In this document: piece after piece, positions 36,832 through 45,937 of the stretch
Position numbering within the stretch: the stretch's first letter is position 1
Layout: every line of letters begins with the position of its first letter
Origin: Candidatus Undinarchaeales archaeon
GTDB taxonomy: Archaea > SpSt-1190 > JASMDC01
DNA: 64,000 nucleotides
Reading direction: 5' to 3'
Assembly (NCBI GenBank): GCA_030753015.1
Contig: JASMDC010000003.1
Coordinates: forward strand, 90,780 to 154,779
Notes under the pieces: generated by a model
The model's database searches: none
What the model was told of the DNA's origin: nothing
Seen by the model: only the letters and a program-made list of their open reading frames with translations
Made by a program: the position numbers and the translations under genes

Positions 36832-37440
36832 ATGGATGTAGAGATCATAGACCGCAACTACGGCTCGGACTTCGACCAACTGCTGGGCGATGCCGAGAAG
36901 AACCTCAAGGACGACAGCTTCTACCTGACAGTGGTCGACATTTTCGGCCAGTACGCCGTCGGGCTCACATATCAGTCGGCTGAGGGAGTGTATGGCGCCG
37001 GGGCCGGCCCTCTGAGCCAGGAAGAGGCGCAGGCCATCGTGGAGAAGATCGACGAGTCCACCTCTGACACCGGATTCGGACCGAGCTTCGCTGTGTACGA
37101 GGGCGCGATTGCCCGAGTCGGAGACACGACCGTCCGAGTGCATGGTACCGGGATGGGCCAGCTGTCCGATGCGACCTCCGGCTACCTGGACAAGCTCGGC
37201 CGTGACGGCGCTAAGGGCGAGTTCGGCTACATGTCCGAGGACACATTCCTCTTCGGTGACATGTTCATTGGTAGCATCCGGTCAGGCGACAACGTGTACT
37301 TCGTGTCCGGTTTCACTGACGAGGAGGCCACGACCACCTTCCTGAGCGAGCTCGAGTCCGCGGGCTACACGGTCCGCGAGGGCATCAATCAGGACGACCT
37401 GGAGCTCCTGGAGAAGCTCAATCCAGAACAAGGGAACTAA
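36832..37440 (+). CDS. uncharacterised soluble protein, 202 aa
   Basis: I recognise no family. The protein is acidic, with no Cys, no signal peptide and no membrane segment. Two halves each seem alpha/beta (FYLTVVDIFGQYAVGLTYQS; NVYFVSGFTDEEATTTFLSELES), the latter ending in a ferredoxin-like strand-helix pattern. It has its own TATA-like box and is followed by a strong inverted repeat. Confidence 0.6.
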   Translation: MDVEIIDRNYGSDFDQLLGDAEKNLKDDSFYLTVVDIFGQYAVGLTYQSAEGVYGAGAGPLSQEEAQAIVEKIDESTSDTGFGPSFAVYEGAIARVGDTTVRVHGTGMGQLSDATSGYLDKLGRDGAKGEFGYMSEDTFLFGDMFIGSIRSGDNVYFVSGFTDEEATTTFLSELESAGYTVREGINQDDLELLEKLNPEQGN

Positions 37441-37468
37441 CGACCAGTCTTCATAACCACCCCCCAGG

Positions 37469-37496
37469 TCGGGGGCGGTGTACCGTCCGCCCCCGA
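37469..37496. terminator. inverted repeat between the 36832 gene and pabB
   Basis: Perfect 10-bp arms TCGGGGGCGG and CCGCCCCCGA flank an 8-nt loop. The element is 28 nt after one stop codon and just ahead of the pabB TATA-like box (CCTTATATTG, about 37506-37515). It could be a terminator or an operator. Confidence 0.4.
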
Positions 37497-37541
37497 TCAC
37501 CCAAATCCTTATATTGTTCCCTCACAGTGAGCGCCGCAGGC

Positions 37542-39053
37542 ATGGAGGGACGAGAGCAAGCGAGCATCAAGCGGCCCGTTTTCCGCGAACTGTCAACGGC
37601 ACCCTCACCCCTACAGGTTTTCGACGCACTCTTCAAGGAGTGGCGTGCTGACGATCCTCCCGCCACGGGGCGCGATGTCCGGCACGAGCCTCCCGCGTTG
37701 CTCTACAGCGGGATGGATCCCAGTGACCTCGGAAGACACTCGTTCATTGCCCTCCACCCCTTCGCCCGTATCGTAACCAAGGGCAGGGAAATCGAGGTGG
37801 CCGACCGATCGGGATCGGAGCGCCCTACAGTGAATCCCTTGGACGCCCTAAGATCATTGCTACGCCGCTATCGTGCTGAGAATGTACCCGAACTCCCGCC
37901 CTTCCAGGGGGGGGCAGTGGGATACATCGCCTATGAGCTCAACCGTTTCATCGAGAAGGTGCCGGTCAATAATCCTGACGATTTACAGGTCCCCGACATC
38001 TATCTCGTGTTGTACGACACCGTTATCGCCTACGACCACGTTTCGGGTCGTGCGTTCGTTGTGTCCACCGGCTTCGTTGATAAGGCCGAGGCCACGGTGC
38101 GTTCGCTGACCGAGCGGCTCGAGGCCATGACGCCGGGAACGCCACCCTGGCGTCCTCCCTTCCCTCCGCCCCAGGAGCCCTCGAATCCTCATGACACTCT
38201 ATTGGCCACCTGTGCGCCCTCGACCGGGGACCCTCACGTCCTCACGACCGAGGATTACGGACGACGTGTCAATATCTGCCAGGAACATCTCTTCGCGGGG
38301 GACATCTACGAGGTCAACTTCACACACCGCATCTCTCGCCCCTATTCCGGTGACGCATGGGAGCTGTTCAAGGAGACGACGCGTATCAATCCCGCGCCCT
38401 TCTCGGCGTTCCTTGACCATGGCGACTTCTGGATCTTGTCCGCCTCACCTGAGCGCTTCTTCCTCAAGAGCGGCAAGCACATGGCCTGTCGGCCCATGAA
38501 GGGGACCAGCATGCGTGGCACCACACCTGAAGAGGACGAGGCTCTGAAGAAGGATCTGGCGGCCTCCATCAAGGACCGGGCCGAGAACCTCATGATTTGC
38601 GATCTCATCCGCAACGACCTGGGCCGTATCTGCAGGATCGGCTCAGTACAGGTACCCGAACTCATGGTGGTCGAGACCTACACCACCGTGCACCAGATGG
38701 TGTCCAATGTCATCGGCGAGCTCGAGGACGATAAGGACATCGCGGACTGCCTGAGAGCGCTCTTCCCTGGCGGTTCCATGACCGGCGCACCCAAGATCAG
38801 CGCAATGTGCATCATCGACGACACTGAGAACGTGGTCCGTGGTATTTACGCCGGTTGCATCGGCTATATCGGGCTCGACGGTGACGCCGACATGAACATC
38901 GTTATACGGACCATCGTCCTGCGGAACGGTCGCGCCTATGTGAACACCGGCGGGGCCATCGTGGCGGACTCCACCGTCAAGGGCGAGCACGAGGAATCAT
39001 TGCTCAAGGCAAAGGCGCTCCTGCAGGCCATGGCGAACCTGGAGGGGGTCTGA
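37542..39053 (+). CDS. pabB: aminodeoxychorismate synthase component I (PabB-like)
   Basis: This is a chorismate-binding enzyme of the anthranilate/aminodeoxychorismate synthase family: GGAVGYIAYELNRFIE, GDIYEVNFTHR, SASPERFF, AENLMICDLIRNDLGRI, PGGSMTGAPK and GYIGLDGDADMNI. The motif RPMKGT carries the Lys found in PabB where TrpE has Ala, so p-aminobenzoate synthesis is more likely than tryptophan synthesis. ATG 37542 is preferred to GTG 37527, which would fall before the predicted transcription start. Overlaps pabA by 1 nt. Confidence 0.85.
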   Translation: MEGREQASIKRPVFRELSTAPSPLQVFDALFKEWRADDPPATGRDVRHEPPALLYSGMDPSDLGRHSFIALHPFARIVTKGREIEVADRSGSERPTVNPLDALRSLLRRYRAENVPELPPFQGGAVGYIAYELNRFIEKVPVNNPDDLQVPDIYLVLYDTVIAYDHVSGRAFVVSTGFVDKAEATVRSLTERLEAMTPGTPPWRPPFPPPQEPSNPHDTLLATCAPSTGDPHVLTTEDYGRRVNICQEHLFAGDIYEVNFTHRISRPYSGDAWELFKETTRINPAPFSAFLDHGDFWILSASPERFFLKSGKHMACRPMKGTSMRGTTPEEDEALKKDLAASIKDRAENLMICDLIRNDLGRICRIGSVQVPELMVVETYTTVHQMVSNVIGELEDDKDIADCLRALFPGGSMTGAPKISAMCIIDDTENVVRGIYAGCIGYIGLDGDADMNIVIRTIVLRNGRAYVNTGGAIVADSTVKGEHEESLLKAKALLQAMANLEGV

Positions 39054-39655
39054 TGTACCTTCTGCTGGACAACTATGACTCTTTCACGTACAACCTCTAT
39101 CAGTGGATGGTTGAGGAGGGGGCCGCTCCGATGGTCGTGCGCAGAAACGATCAGATAACCGTGAATGAGGTGGACAGGTGGGTGCAGGAGGGGACGCTCA
39201 CCGCTCTGGTGGTCTCTCCCGGGCCTAGCACCCCTGACGATGCTGGTATCTCCAAGGCCCTTATCGCTCGGCTCCACGGGCGTGTCCCGATCCTAGGTGT
39301 GTGCATGGGCCACCAGTGCATCACCGAGGTGTTCGGTGGACGGGTGGTGCGTGCTCGCAAACCCATGCATGGAAAGGTCGTCCCCATCCACCATGATGGC
39401 AAGGGTGTGTTCCGCGGGCTTCCTGATCCCTTCGACGCCACCCGGTACCATTCACTCGTGGCCGAACCATCATCCCTTCCCGCTTGCTTAGAGGTGACGG
39501 CCCACGCCGAGGATGACGATATAATGGGATTGCGTCACCGAGAAGGTCTGACGGTCGGAGTACAGTTCCATCCCGAGTCCATCATGACCAAGGAAGGAAA
39601 GCACCTGCTACGTAACTTCATAGAACTGGCCGAGGCCTACTGGGCCGAACGATGA
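39053..39655 (+). CDS. pabA: glutamine amidotransferase, PabA/TrpG family
   Basis: This is a class I glutamine amidotransferase: LLDNYDSFTYNL at the start, VVSPGPSTPDDAG, nucleophile Cys in GVCMGHQCI, MHGK, and the His-Glu pair in VQFHPESIMT. It supplies ammonia to the preceding PabB subunit. The TGATG stop/start overlap supports coupled translation and a 1:1 complex. Confidence 0.92.
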   Translation: MYLLLDNYDSFTYNLYQWMVEEGAAPMVVRRNDQITVNEVDRWVQEGTLTALVVSPGPSTPDDAGISKALIARLHGRVPILGVCMGHQCITEVFGGRVVRARKPMHGKVVPIHHDGKGVFRGLPDPFDATRYHSLVAEPSSLPACLEVTAHAEDDDIMGLRHREGLTVGVQFHPESIMTKEGKHLLRNFIELAEAYWAER

Positions 39656-39664
39656 AACGCTGCC

Positions 39665-40165
39665 CTACTTCTTCTCGGGCGCAGGGCCCGGCTTTCCGGC
39701 CCGTACCTTCCCGACACCGGTCTTGATGGTCTCCTCTCGGAATCCGGCGGCTCTCAGCTGCTTTACGAGGACATCGAGCTCGGTCTTGGGATTGGATCGG
39801 ATGAAGCCGACGACCGCCGGTAGGTTGGGGTCTTCGGGCTCCACGCCCTCGGCCTCCACAGCGACAGGAGCTGAACCCTTACCGGCCGCCGCGTTGGCGA
39901 TCTCAGCGAGCTTCTCAAGGAATCGCGCCTGCATGTAGTCCATCCGGAAGAACAGGAAGGAGAAACCCAGTGCCACGGACGCGAGGATGCACAGGAAGAA
40001 GATGAAAAGGATCACGAGAGTATTCAGAAGCACATTGGCTATTACGTCGAAGGGCTCGCCCGGCTCGACGGTCATGAACATGCTCGAGATGGCAAGTGCC
40101 ATAACGATTATGAGCGCCACAGCGATGCTGTAGAGCAGGGACATCTTGATTTTCTCTTCAATCAT
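39665..40165 (-). CDS. uncharacterised two-helix membrane protein
   Basis: Two membrane helices (SIAVALIIVMALAIS; VLLNTLVILFIFFLCILASVAL) are followed by an Ala/Pro-rich linker and a C-terminal helical domain (TELDVLVKQLRAAGFREETIKTG) that may be cytoplasmic. I recognise no family. ATG 40165 is preferred since AGGTGG lies 8 nt upstream; an in-frame GTG at 40177 is part of that site. A TATA-like CTTTTTAAAACAT is on the same strand near 40205-40217. Confidence 0.6.
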   Translation of the reverse strand: MIEEKIKMSLLYSIAVALIIVMALAISSMFMTVEPGEPFDVIANVLLNTLVILFIFFLCILASVALGFSFLFFRMDYMQARFLEKLAEIANAAAGKGSAPVAVEAEGVEPEDPNLPAVVGFIRSNPKTELDVLVKQLRAAGFREETIKTGVGKVRAGKPGPAPEKK

Positions 40166-40268
40166 GACTAACGCCACCTATCAGCTGATAGGGGATACCG
40201 GGGCATGTTTTAAAAAGATAGCCTCAGGGCCCGGCCGGTTAGATAGGCCGACCGGCCTCTATGTCGGA

Positions 40269-41195
40269 TTATCGTCCCATGAGGAGGGCCATGACGGCCT
40301 TCTGGACGTGGAGGCGGTTCTCTGCCTGGTCCACGACCACCGAAATAGGGGAGTCCATCACCTCGCTGGTGAGCTCCTCCTCCCGGTGGGCGGGAAGACA
40401 GTGCATCACGATCGCGCCCTTCTTGGCCTTTGCCACTAGAGCGGCGTTGACCTGATAGGGGGCGAAGGCCTTCAGGCGCTTGGCACGTTCCTCGTCCTTG
40501 CCCATGCTCACCCACACATCGGTGTAGATGGCATCAGCGCCGGCCACCGCTTCGTCAGGATCATTGGTGATGGTCACGTTCACAGCCTCGCTGGCGCGAG
40601 ATACGAACTCATTGCGCGGTTCGAACCCCTTGGGGCATCCAACGGCGATGTCGACACCCAGTTTCGTGCAGGCGTTGAGGAGGGAGTGGGTGACGTTGTT
40701 GTCGCCGTCCCCCACGAAGACCAGCTTCTTCCCATCCAACGACCCGAGCTTCTCCCACATTGTGAAGAGGTCGGTAAGCCCCTGGCAGGGGTGGAGGAGG
40801 TCGGACAGCCCGTTGATCACGGGCACGCGGGACGCCTCGGCAAGCTGGATGATATGCTCGTGAGCGAACACACGTGCCATGATGCCGTCTAGGTAACGGG
40901 ACACGACACGTGCGAAGTCGGGCACGGTCTCCCCGCGGCCCAGCTGGACATCGTTCCACCCCAGATAGATGGCGTGGCCGCCGAGCTGGGTCATACCCAC
41001 TTCGAAAGAGATCCTCGTCCTTGTGGAGGGTTTCTGGAAAAGCATGCCTAGTGTCTGGCCCTCCAGGAAATGATGCCGCTTCCCGGCGAAGGTCTCGAGC
41101 TTGATGTTCTCCGCAAGTCGGAATATCTTCCATACCTGTTCGGTTGTCAGGTCCTCGATGGATGTCAGGTCCTTGATGCCCAGTTTGCTGCTCAT
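40269..41195 (-). CDS. argF: ornithine carbamoyltransferase
   Basis: The carbamoyl-phosphate motif STRTRISFEVG, the HPCQGLTD segment, DVWVSMGKDEE (the SMG loop) and the ornithine-binding HCLPAHREEE show an ornithine carbamoyltransferase of full length (308 residues). It makes citrulline or, in the reverse direction, splits it. The ATG has GGAGGTGA upstream. It follows the arginine-deiminase-like gene by 17 nt, so the pair may serve arginine breakdown. No carbamate kinase is in the window. Confidence 0.95.
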   Translation of the reverse strand: MSSKLGIKDLTSIEDLTTEQVWKIFRLAENIKLETFAGKRHHFLEGQTLGMLFQKPSTRTRISFEVGMTQLGGHAIYLGWNDVQLGRGETVPDFARVVSRYLDGIMARVFAHEHIIQLAEASRVPVINGLSDLLHPCQGLTDLFTMWEKLGSLDGKKLVFVGDGDNNVTHSLLNACTKLGVDIAVGCPKGFEPRNEFVSRASEAVNVTITNDPDEAVAGADAIYTDVWVSMGKDEERAKRLKAFAPYQVNAALVAKAKKGAIVMHCLPAHREEELTSEVMDSPISVVVDQAENRLHVQKAVMALLMGR

Positions 41196-41212
41196 CGTCG
41201 TTCACCTCCGGC

Positions 41213-42073
41213 TCAGTCGCACCAGGCAGTGGGCAGGCACATGCACCGAGGTCCACCGCCGCCCTTTACCAGCTCGCTCCCCTCGATCTCAAGCACCTCG
41301 ATGTCGTGGGCGCGCAAGCACGCGTTGGTCTCGGGATTGATGTCGTAGGCCACGACCTTGCCCCTATCGAGCCGTAGGACGTTGGTACCTTTGGTGCGCT
41401 GTTCGCCCAGGGAGACCGGTATCCATGTGTCGATCGTGTCCAGTTCCTCAAGGATCTCGGTGGAGAACACCGGAGGGAAGAAGAGGGCCATCCCCTTGTC
41501 AAGGATGGTGACAACCATGTTGAGGTGGAGATAGTACTTCTTTGGAACGAGAGGGACCGGAATGAGGGTGATATCGCGTTCCCTGCACAGGGTGCGCAGC
41601 TGGCGGTAACCCTCGATGTTCGTCCGCGGTCCTATTCCCAAAAGAGCCGTATCATGGTCTAGGAATGTGAAGTCGTTCCCCTCAAAGGTGGCGGGGGACG
41701 AGAGCTTGATGGTCCTGAGCCCGAGGTTATTGAAGACGTTCTCGGCGACGAGGCTCTCGGGCTGGCGCACAGGATGCTGGAATGATGATACCACGAACAC
41801 ATCGCCCAGGGAGGTTCCAAGGTCATTGGTGAAATACAGATTTGGATCGCGCAGGAGATGGCCGGGGCCATTGTACTTGTCCCTCACCTGGTGCACGGAA
41901 ACACCCTCGGACGCGAGGAGTTCTATGAAGGCACGATGCTGTTGTCGCAGTTGGTCGGGATCGGGCACGTCGGTGAAGTACAGTTCCTTCCGGTTGTCGG
42001 GGGTCACATCCCCCGCTTCATCACCAGGAGTGTGAACGAGAACGTCGGCGATACGTCGGAGCTTGGAAGGCAT
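41213..42073 (-). CDS. arginine deiminase-like guanidino-modifying enzyme
   Basis: The protein has the pentein catalytic set: Asp in FTNDLGTSLGD, Glu-Gly-Asn-Asp in FEGNDFTFLDHD, His in YYLHLNMVVTILD, and the C-terminal Cys in GGPRCMCLP, close to arginine deiminase (GGPRCMS). At 286 residues it is shorter than classical ADI (about 400). It probably makes citrulline from arginine and feeds the following ornithine carbamoyltransferase; a related activity is possible. The ATG at 42073 would be nearly leaderless with the TATA box near 42104; an upstream ATG at 42097 falls inside that box. Confidence 0.75.
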   Translation of the reverse strand: MPSKLRRIADVLVHTPGDEAGDVTPDNRKELYFTDVPDPDQLRQQHRAFIELLASEGVSVHQVRDKYNGPGHLLRDPNLYFTNDLGTSLGDVFVVSSFQHPVRQPESLVAENVFNNLGLRTIKLSSPATFEGNDFTFLDHDTALLGIGPRTNIEGYRQLRTLCRERDITLIPVPLVPKKYYLHLNMVVTILDKGMALFFPPVFSTEILEELDTIDTWIPVSLGEQRTKGTNVLRLDRGKVVAYDINPETNACLRAHDIEVLEIEGSELVKGGGGPRCMCLPTAWCD

Positions 42074-42095
42074 GGCTCGCTCCGAGGACGCCAAC

Positions 42096-42112
42096 ACTTA
42101 AAACTGTATTAT
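42096..42112. promoter_or_regulatory. divergent promoter, arginine deiminase-like gene and lysS
   Basis: ACTTAAAACTGTATTAT contains a TATA-like box in each direction, about 23-31 nt from both starts (42073 reverse, 42127 forward). Confidence 0.45.
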
Positions 42113-42126
42113 CCAGATGGAGCACC

Positions 42127-43767
42127 ATGGTGTTCTGGGCTGACCAGGTCGCCGACGAGATAATCTCGCGTGACGCCTTCAAATACATCGAGCGGCCCTT
42201 CTCTACACAGCGACACGAAGTGGAGACAGGGACCTCCATTTCCGGAGTGCCCCACATCGGGAACGCCTCTGATATCATCCGGGGTGAGGCAATCCGGCGT
42301 GCCTTGGCCGAGAAAGGGGTAGATGTCACCCTCTCATGGGTGGCTGACGATATGGACCCCTTCCGCAAGGTGCCGTCCAACCTGCCACCCTCGTTTAAAG
42401 AGTTCATCGGCATGCCCGTCTGCTCTCTGCCCGATCCGTTCGGCTGCTGCGACGGTTACGTTGACCATTACGTTGACCTATTCATCACCAGCCTCGAGCG
42501 GTTCGGTGTACGCCCCGTCGTCCGCTCCGGACGGTCGCTGTACACGACAGGTCAGCTGGCGCTATTCGTGCGCCAGGCTCTGGAGAAGCGCGATCTCGTT
42601 CGGGAGATCCTTGACAAGTACCGTAAGGTGCCCCTCTCTGAGGACTGGATCCCCTACTCACCGATATGTGCCAGTTGCGGAAAGATCGCCACGACACGTG
42701 CGGTGTCCGTTGAGGGCGACAAGGTCGCCTATGTCTGCGAGGACACCGATGTGGCCGAGGGCACTACCGAGGTTGAGGGATGCGGCCATGAGGGAACGGC
42801 CGACATCACGAAGGGGGATGGAAAGCTTCCCTGGAAGCCTGAATGGGCCGCCCGCTGGGCGCTCTTCGGAGTGACCTGTGAGCCCTTCGGCAAGGAGCAC
42901 GCCACCATCCCTGGAGGGTCCTTCTGGGTGAACGGCGAACTCTGCGAACGCGTGTTCGAGTGGCCTGAACCGTATCCGGTGATATACGAGTTCGTGCTAG
43001 CTGCGGGCGGTCAGAAGATGTCCTCCTCGAAGGGGAATACCGTGTCCACATGGGAGTGGCCGGAGATCGCCCCGCCCGAGGTCCTCAAGCTCTTCTTCTA
43101 CAAGAAGCTTCAGAAGCAGCGGGAGTTCAACATCACTGAGATCCCCCGTCAGGTGGACGACCTCGACCAGCTAGAGCGCGTGTTCTTCGGGCTAGAGGAA
43201 GAGGAGAACGAGAAGAAGCTCGAACACCTCCGCCGTCTTTACACGATGTGCCAGGTCGACAGCGTCACTGAGACTTACACAGACCCCATCCCCTTCAGGT
43301 TCGCGGCCATAATAGCTCAGATCGTCCCGGATGACCAGAAGGAACAGCGGGCCCTCGACCTACTACACAGGACCGGTCACCTGTCCAAGGAGCTCACCGA
43401 TGATGACCGTGCACGGGTGCGCGAGCGACTGGAGCAGGCCGGTAACTGGGTGGAGCGACACGCACCCCCGGGATTGCGCATTGTCATCACCGAATCCGTG
43501 AGCGACGATATCAAGTCGATGCTCACTCCCGAACAGCGGGCGGCACTTCAGGACATCGCCGCTGCATTGGGCGACGAGGGGATATCGGAGGAAGCCTTGA
43601 ACAAGGCAATCTTCGATGCTGCGCGAGCTCATGGCCTCTCCAACAAGCAGTTGTTCGCTGCCAGTTACCGCGTGCTCCTTGGGAAGAAGTTCGGCCCTCG
43701 CCTGGCCCCATTCCTCTTAACAATTGACCGTGACTTCGCTCGCCAACGTTTAGGCGAGCTGGCCTAG
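42127..43767 (+). CDS. lysS: lysyl-tRNA synthetase, class I
   Basis: The archaeal class I form has HIGN (a HIGH variant) in SGVPHIGNASD near residue 40, a zinc-binding CxxC (ICASCGKI), and KMSSSKG near residue 297, with the C-terminal helical domain. It charges tRNA-Lys. At 546 residues it is normal in length. This gene is good evidence for an archaeal genome, though some bacteria also have it. The next gene starts 10 nt downstream. Confidence 0.95.
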   Translation: MVFWADQVADEIISRDAFKYIERPFSTQRHEVETGTSISGVPHIGNASDIIRGEAIRRALAEKGVDVTLSWVADDMDPFRKVPSNLPPSFKEFIGMPVCSLPDPFGCCDGYVDHYVDLFITSLERFGVRPVVRSGRSLYTTGQLALFVRQALEKRDLVREILDKYRKVPLSEDWIPYSPICASCGKIATTRAVSVEGDKVAYVCEDTDVAEGTTEVEGCGHEGTADITKGDGKLPWKPEWAARWALFGVTCEPFGKEHATIPGGSFWVNGELCERVFEWPEPYPVIYEFVLAAGGQKMSSSKGNTVSTWEWPEIAPPEVLKLFFYKKLQKQREFNITEIPRQVDDLDQLERVFFGLEEEENEKKLEHLRRLYTMCQVDSVTETYTDPIPFRFAAIIAQIVPDDQKEQRALDLLHRTGHLSKELTDDDRARVRERLEQAGNWVERHAPPGLRIVITESVSDDIKSMLTPEQRAALQDIAAALGDEGISEEALNKAIFDAARAHGLSNKQLFAASYRVLLGKKFGPRLAPFLLTIDRDFARQRLGELA

Positions 43768-43776
43768 GTGATATAG

Positions 43777-44694
43777 ATGACATATCGCCCTGCCCTTACA
43801 CTCGTCGTCCTCGTGCTCGTCCTCATGGGGCCGGCCGTCGCTCGCGAGTGCGACTACATCGGTACGGTGGTGGCGGTCAACGACGATGGTATGCTCGTAG
43901 AGGTGTCGACCTTCCGCGATCCTCCCACGGGCCGAGTATCAAACGAACTACGTAACATCACATGGACGGCCCTCCCCGGCAGCATGGGCGGAGCTGTGGT
44001 GGTAGGGCTCCATGCGGAGTTCGCGGCGGACTGTGACGCCTGGGATGACGGTGCAGTCCGGGATGATGCTGCGATAGTGCTCTACCCGGACAACCTCACC
44101 CGAGAGCCAATCTATGCCTACAACCGTCTCCCTAACGTGAAGGGGATCACAATCACGCTCGGTGAGGGCGAACCGTTGGGCAAGTGCCCTGGCTGCTGCT
44201 GTTCAGGAGAATACCCTGTAAGCCTGACACGGAACGGGACGGCCGTTACCGAGAAGCTCATGCGTACGGGACAGTCACTATGCGTACAGGGCTTTAAGGT
44301 CCGTATGCTCGAGGCGACCGTGTACGGTGAGGACGCCACGTCACGCTGCTTGTGCAGGGCACGGACCGAGCTGCTCACCGGAGAGGTGTCCCCGGACACC
44401 TGTGCCATCGAAGACATGCTCGTTGAGGTGAAGGCCATCACCACCCGTCTCGGCGATCCCATGGTGGGGAACGCCATGGCACGGCGGCGCCAGATCGCCA
44501 TTGAACAGATGACACGAGGTGACCTGGCCGCAGCCCGTGGAACTGCCGAGTACGCGCTCGCCCAGGCACGGCGGCTTGATACCAAAACCCGGACCATCAA
44601 CGTTACCGCGACCATCATCGCTACCGTGGGGTTGGTGGCCATCGCGTACTTTTGGATGAACCGAGAGAGAAAGGAGAAGGTCGATATCTTCTGA
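43777..44694 (+). CDS. uncharacterised secreted/membrane protein with C-terminal anchor
   Basis: A signal peptide (TLVVLVLVLMGPAVA) is followed by an extracellular domain with a Cys cluster (GKCPGCCCSGEYP; RCLCRARTE), a helical segment, and a single C-terminal membrane helix (ATIIATVGLVAIAYFWM) with a short basic tail. I recognise no family. GGTGAT precedes the ATG, and it probably shares a transcript with lysS. The Cys-rich, C-anchored layout resembles the giant protein only in general design. Confidence 0.6.
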   Translation: MTYRPALTLVVLVLVLMGPAVARECDYIGTVVAVNDDGMLVEVSTFRDPPTGRVSNELRNITWTALPGSMGGAVVVGLHAEFAADCDAWDDGAVRDDAAIVLYPDNLTREPIYAYNRLPNVKGITITLGEGEPLGKCPGCCCSGEYPVSLTRNGTAVTEKLMRTGQSLCVQGFKVRMLEATVYGEDATSRCLCRARTELLTGEVSPDTCAIEDMLVEVKAITTRLGDPMVGNAMARRRQIAIEQMTRGDLAAARGTAEYALAQARRLDTKTRTINVTATIIATVGLVAIAYFWMNRERKEKVDIF

Positions 44695-44718
44695 AGCTCG
44701 GCCCGGCCGGGGAAGGAC

Positions 44719-44727
44719 ATTTAAATC
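44719..44727 (+). promoter_or_regulatory. TATA box of metK
   Basis: CATTTAAAT lies 47-55 nt before the ATG at 44774 and stands out in GC-rich sequence. Confidence 0.45.
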
Positions 44728-44773
44728 TTGTTCCTGCCGCTGGCAATAAGAACGCTTCAGTGAGGTTGATTAA

Positions 44774-45937
44774 ATGAAGAAGAAAGGTACTTTCCTGTTC
44801 ACCTCCGAGGCCATGACAGAGGGCCATCCGGACAAGGTGTGCGACCAGATCTCCGACGGGATGCTCGATTCGATTCTGCGCCAGGACCCCCTGGCACGCG
44901 TGGCCTGTGAAACCATGGCCGGGATGGGTTTTATCATCGTCACCGGTGAGATTACCACAACCGCTTACGTGGACGTCCAGTCCCTTGTGCGCAAGGTGCT
45001 CAAGGAGATCGGTTACAGTAAGCCCGAGTATGGCTTCGACTACGGCTCAGTTGGTGTCCTAACATCCATCCATGAGCAGAGCGGCGATATCGCCATGGGC
45101 GTGAACGAGGGCACGAAGAAGGCGGTCGGCGCCGGCGACCAGGGGATGATGTGCGGATACGCCTCCAACGACACTCCTAGCCTCATGCCCATGCCCATCG
45201 ACATGGCCCACCAGCTGGCCCTAAAGCTCGCCGACGTCCGCAAGGATGGCAGTCTCTATTACCTCCGACCTGACGGCAAGACACAGGTCACGATCGAGTA
45301 CAAGGACGGCAAGCCCGTTCGCGTACACACGGTGGTCATCGCTGCCCAGCACGATCCTGACGTTACACTTGACAAGCTGCGAAAGGACATTGAGGAGATG
45401 GTCGTCAAGCCCGTATGTGGTAAGATGATGGACAAGAACACCAAGGTCTTCATTAACAACACTGGCCGCTTCGTACTCGGTGGACCTGTGGCGGACTCGG
45501 GATGCACCGGGCGTAAGATCATCGTGGACACCTACGGTGGCATGGGCTCCCACGGGGGCGGCGCCTTCTCTGGTAAGGACCCTACCAAGGTGGACCGGAC
45601 CGCCGCTTACATGGCCCGCTACATCGCCAAGAACATCGTGGCCGCCGGCCTCGCCGAAGAGTGCGAGATCCAGCTCGCGTACGTCATCGGTGGAGTGGGA
45701 CCTCTGTCCGTGTACGTGGACACTCGCGGTACCGGAAAGATACCCGACGACAAGCTCGTGACGCTTGTGGATAAACACTTCCCCATGGAACCGGGCGCCA
45801 TGATCAAGTACTTGGACCTGCGCCGGCCCATCTTCCGCAAGACCGCTTGCTATGGCCACTTCGGTCGCGACGACCCGGACTTCACCTGGGAGCGCACCGA
45901 CAAGGCCGCAGATCTAAAGAAGGATGCTGGCCTCTAA
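44774..45937 (+). CDS. metK: S-adenosylmethionine synthetase, bacterial type
   Basis: [20 protein letters not shown] at the start, [12 protein letters not shown], and [18 protein letters not shown] are signatures of bacterial/eukaryotic MetK. The divergent archaeal MAT family lacks these. The enzyme makes SAM from methionine and ATP. The 387-residue protein is complete and the motifs look intact. A bacterial-type gene in an archaeon suggests gene transfer. Glycerate kinase overlaps its end. Confidence 0.95.
   Translation: MKKKGTFLFTSEAMTEGHPDKVCDQISDGMLDSILRQDPLARVACETMAGMGFIIVTGEITTTAYVDVQSLVRKVLKEIGYSKPEYGFDYGSVGVLTSIHEQSGDIAMGVNEGTKKAVGAGDQGMMCGYASNDTPSLMPMPIDMAHQLALKLADVRKDGSLYYLRPDGKTQVTIEYKDGKPVRVHTVVIAAQHDPDVTLDKLRKDIEEMVVKPVCGKMMDKNTKVFINNTGRFVLGGPVADSGCTGRKIIVDTYGGMGSHGGGAFSGKDPTKVDRTAAYMARYIAKNIVAAGLAEECEIQLAYVIGGVGPLSVYVDTRGTGKIPDDKLVTLVDKHFPMEPGAMIKYLDLRRPIFRKTACYGHFGRDDPDFTWERTDKAADLKKDAGL

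Noticed and set aside
41213-42073. Complete arginine deiminase pathway
   Set aside because: Deiminase-like and ornithine carbamoyltransferase genes are present, but no carbamate kinase or arginine/ornithine antiporter is in the window.
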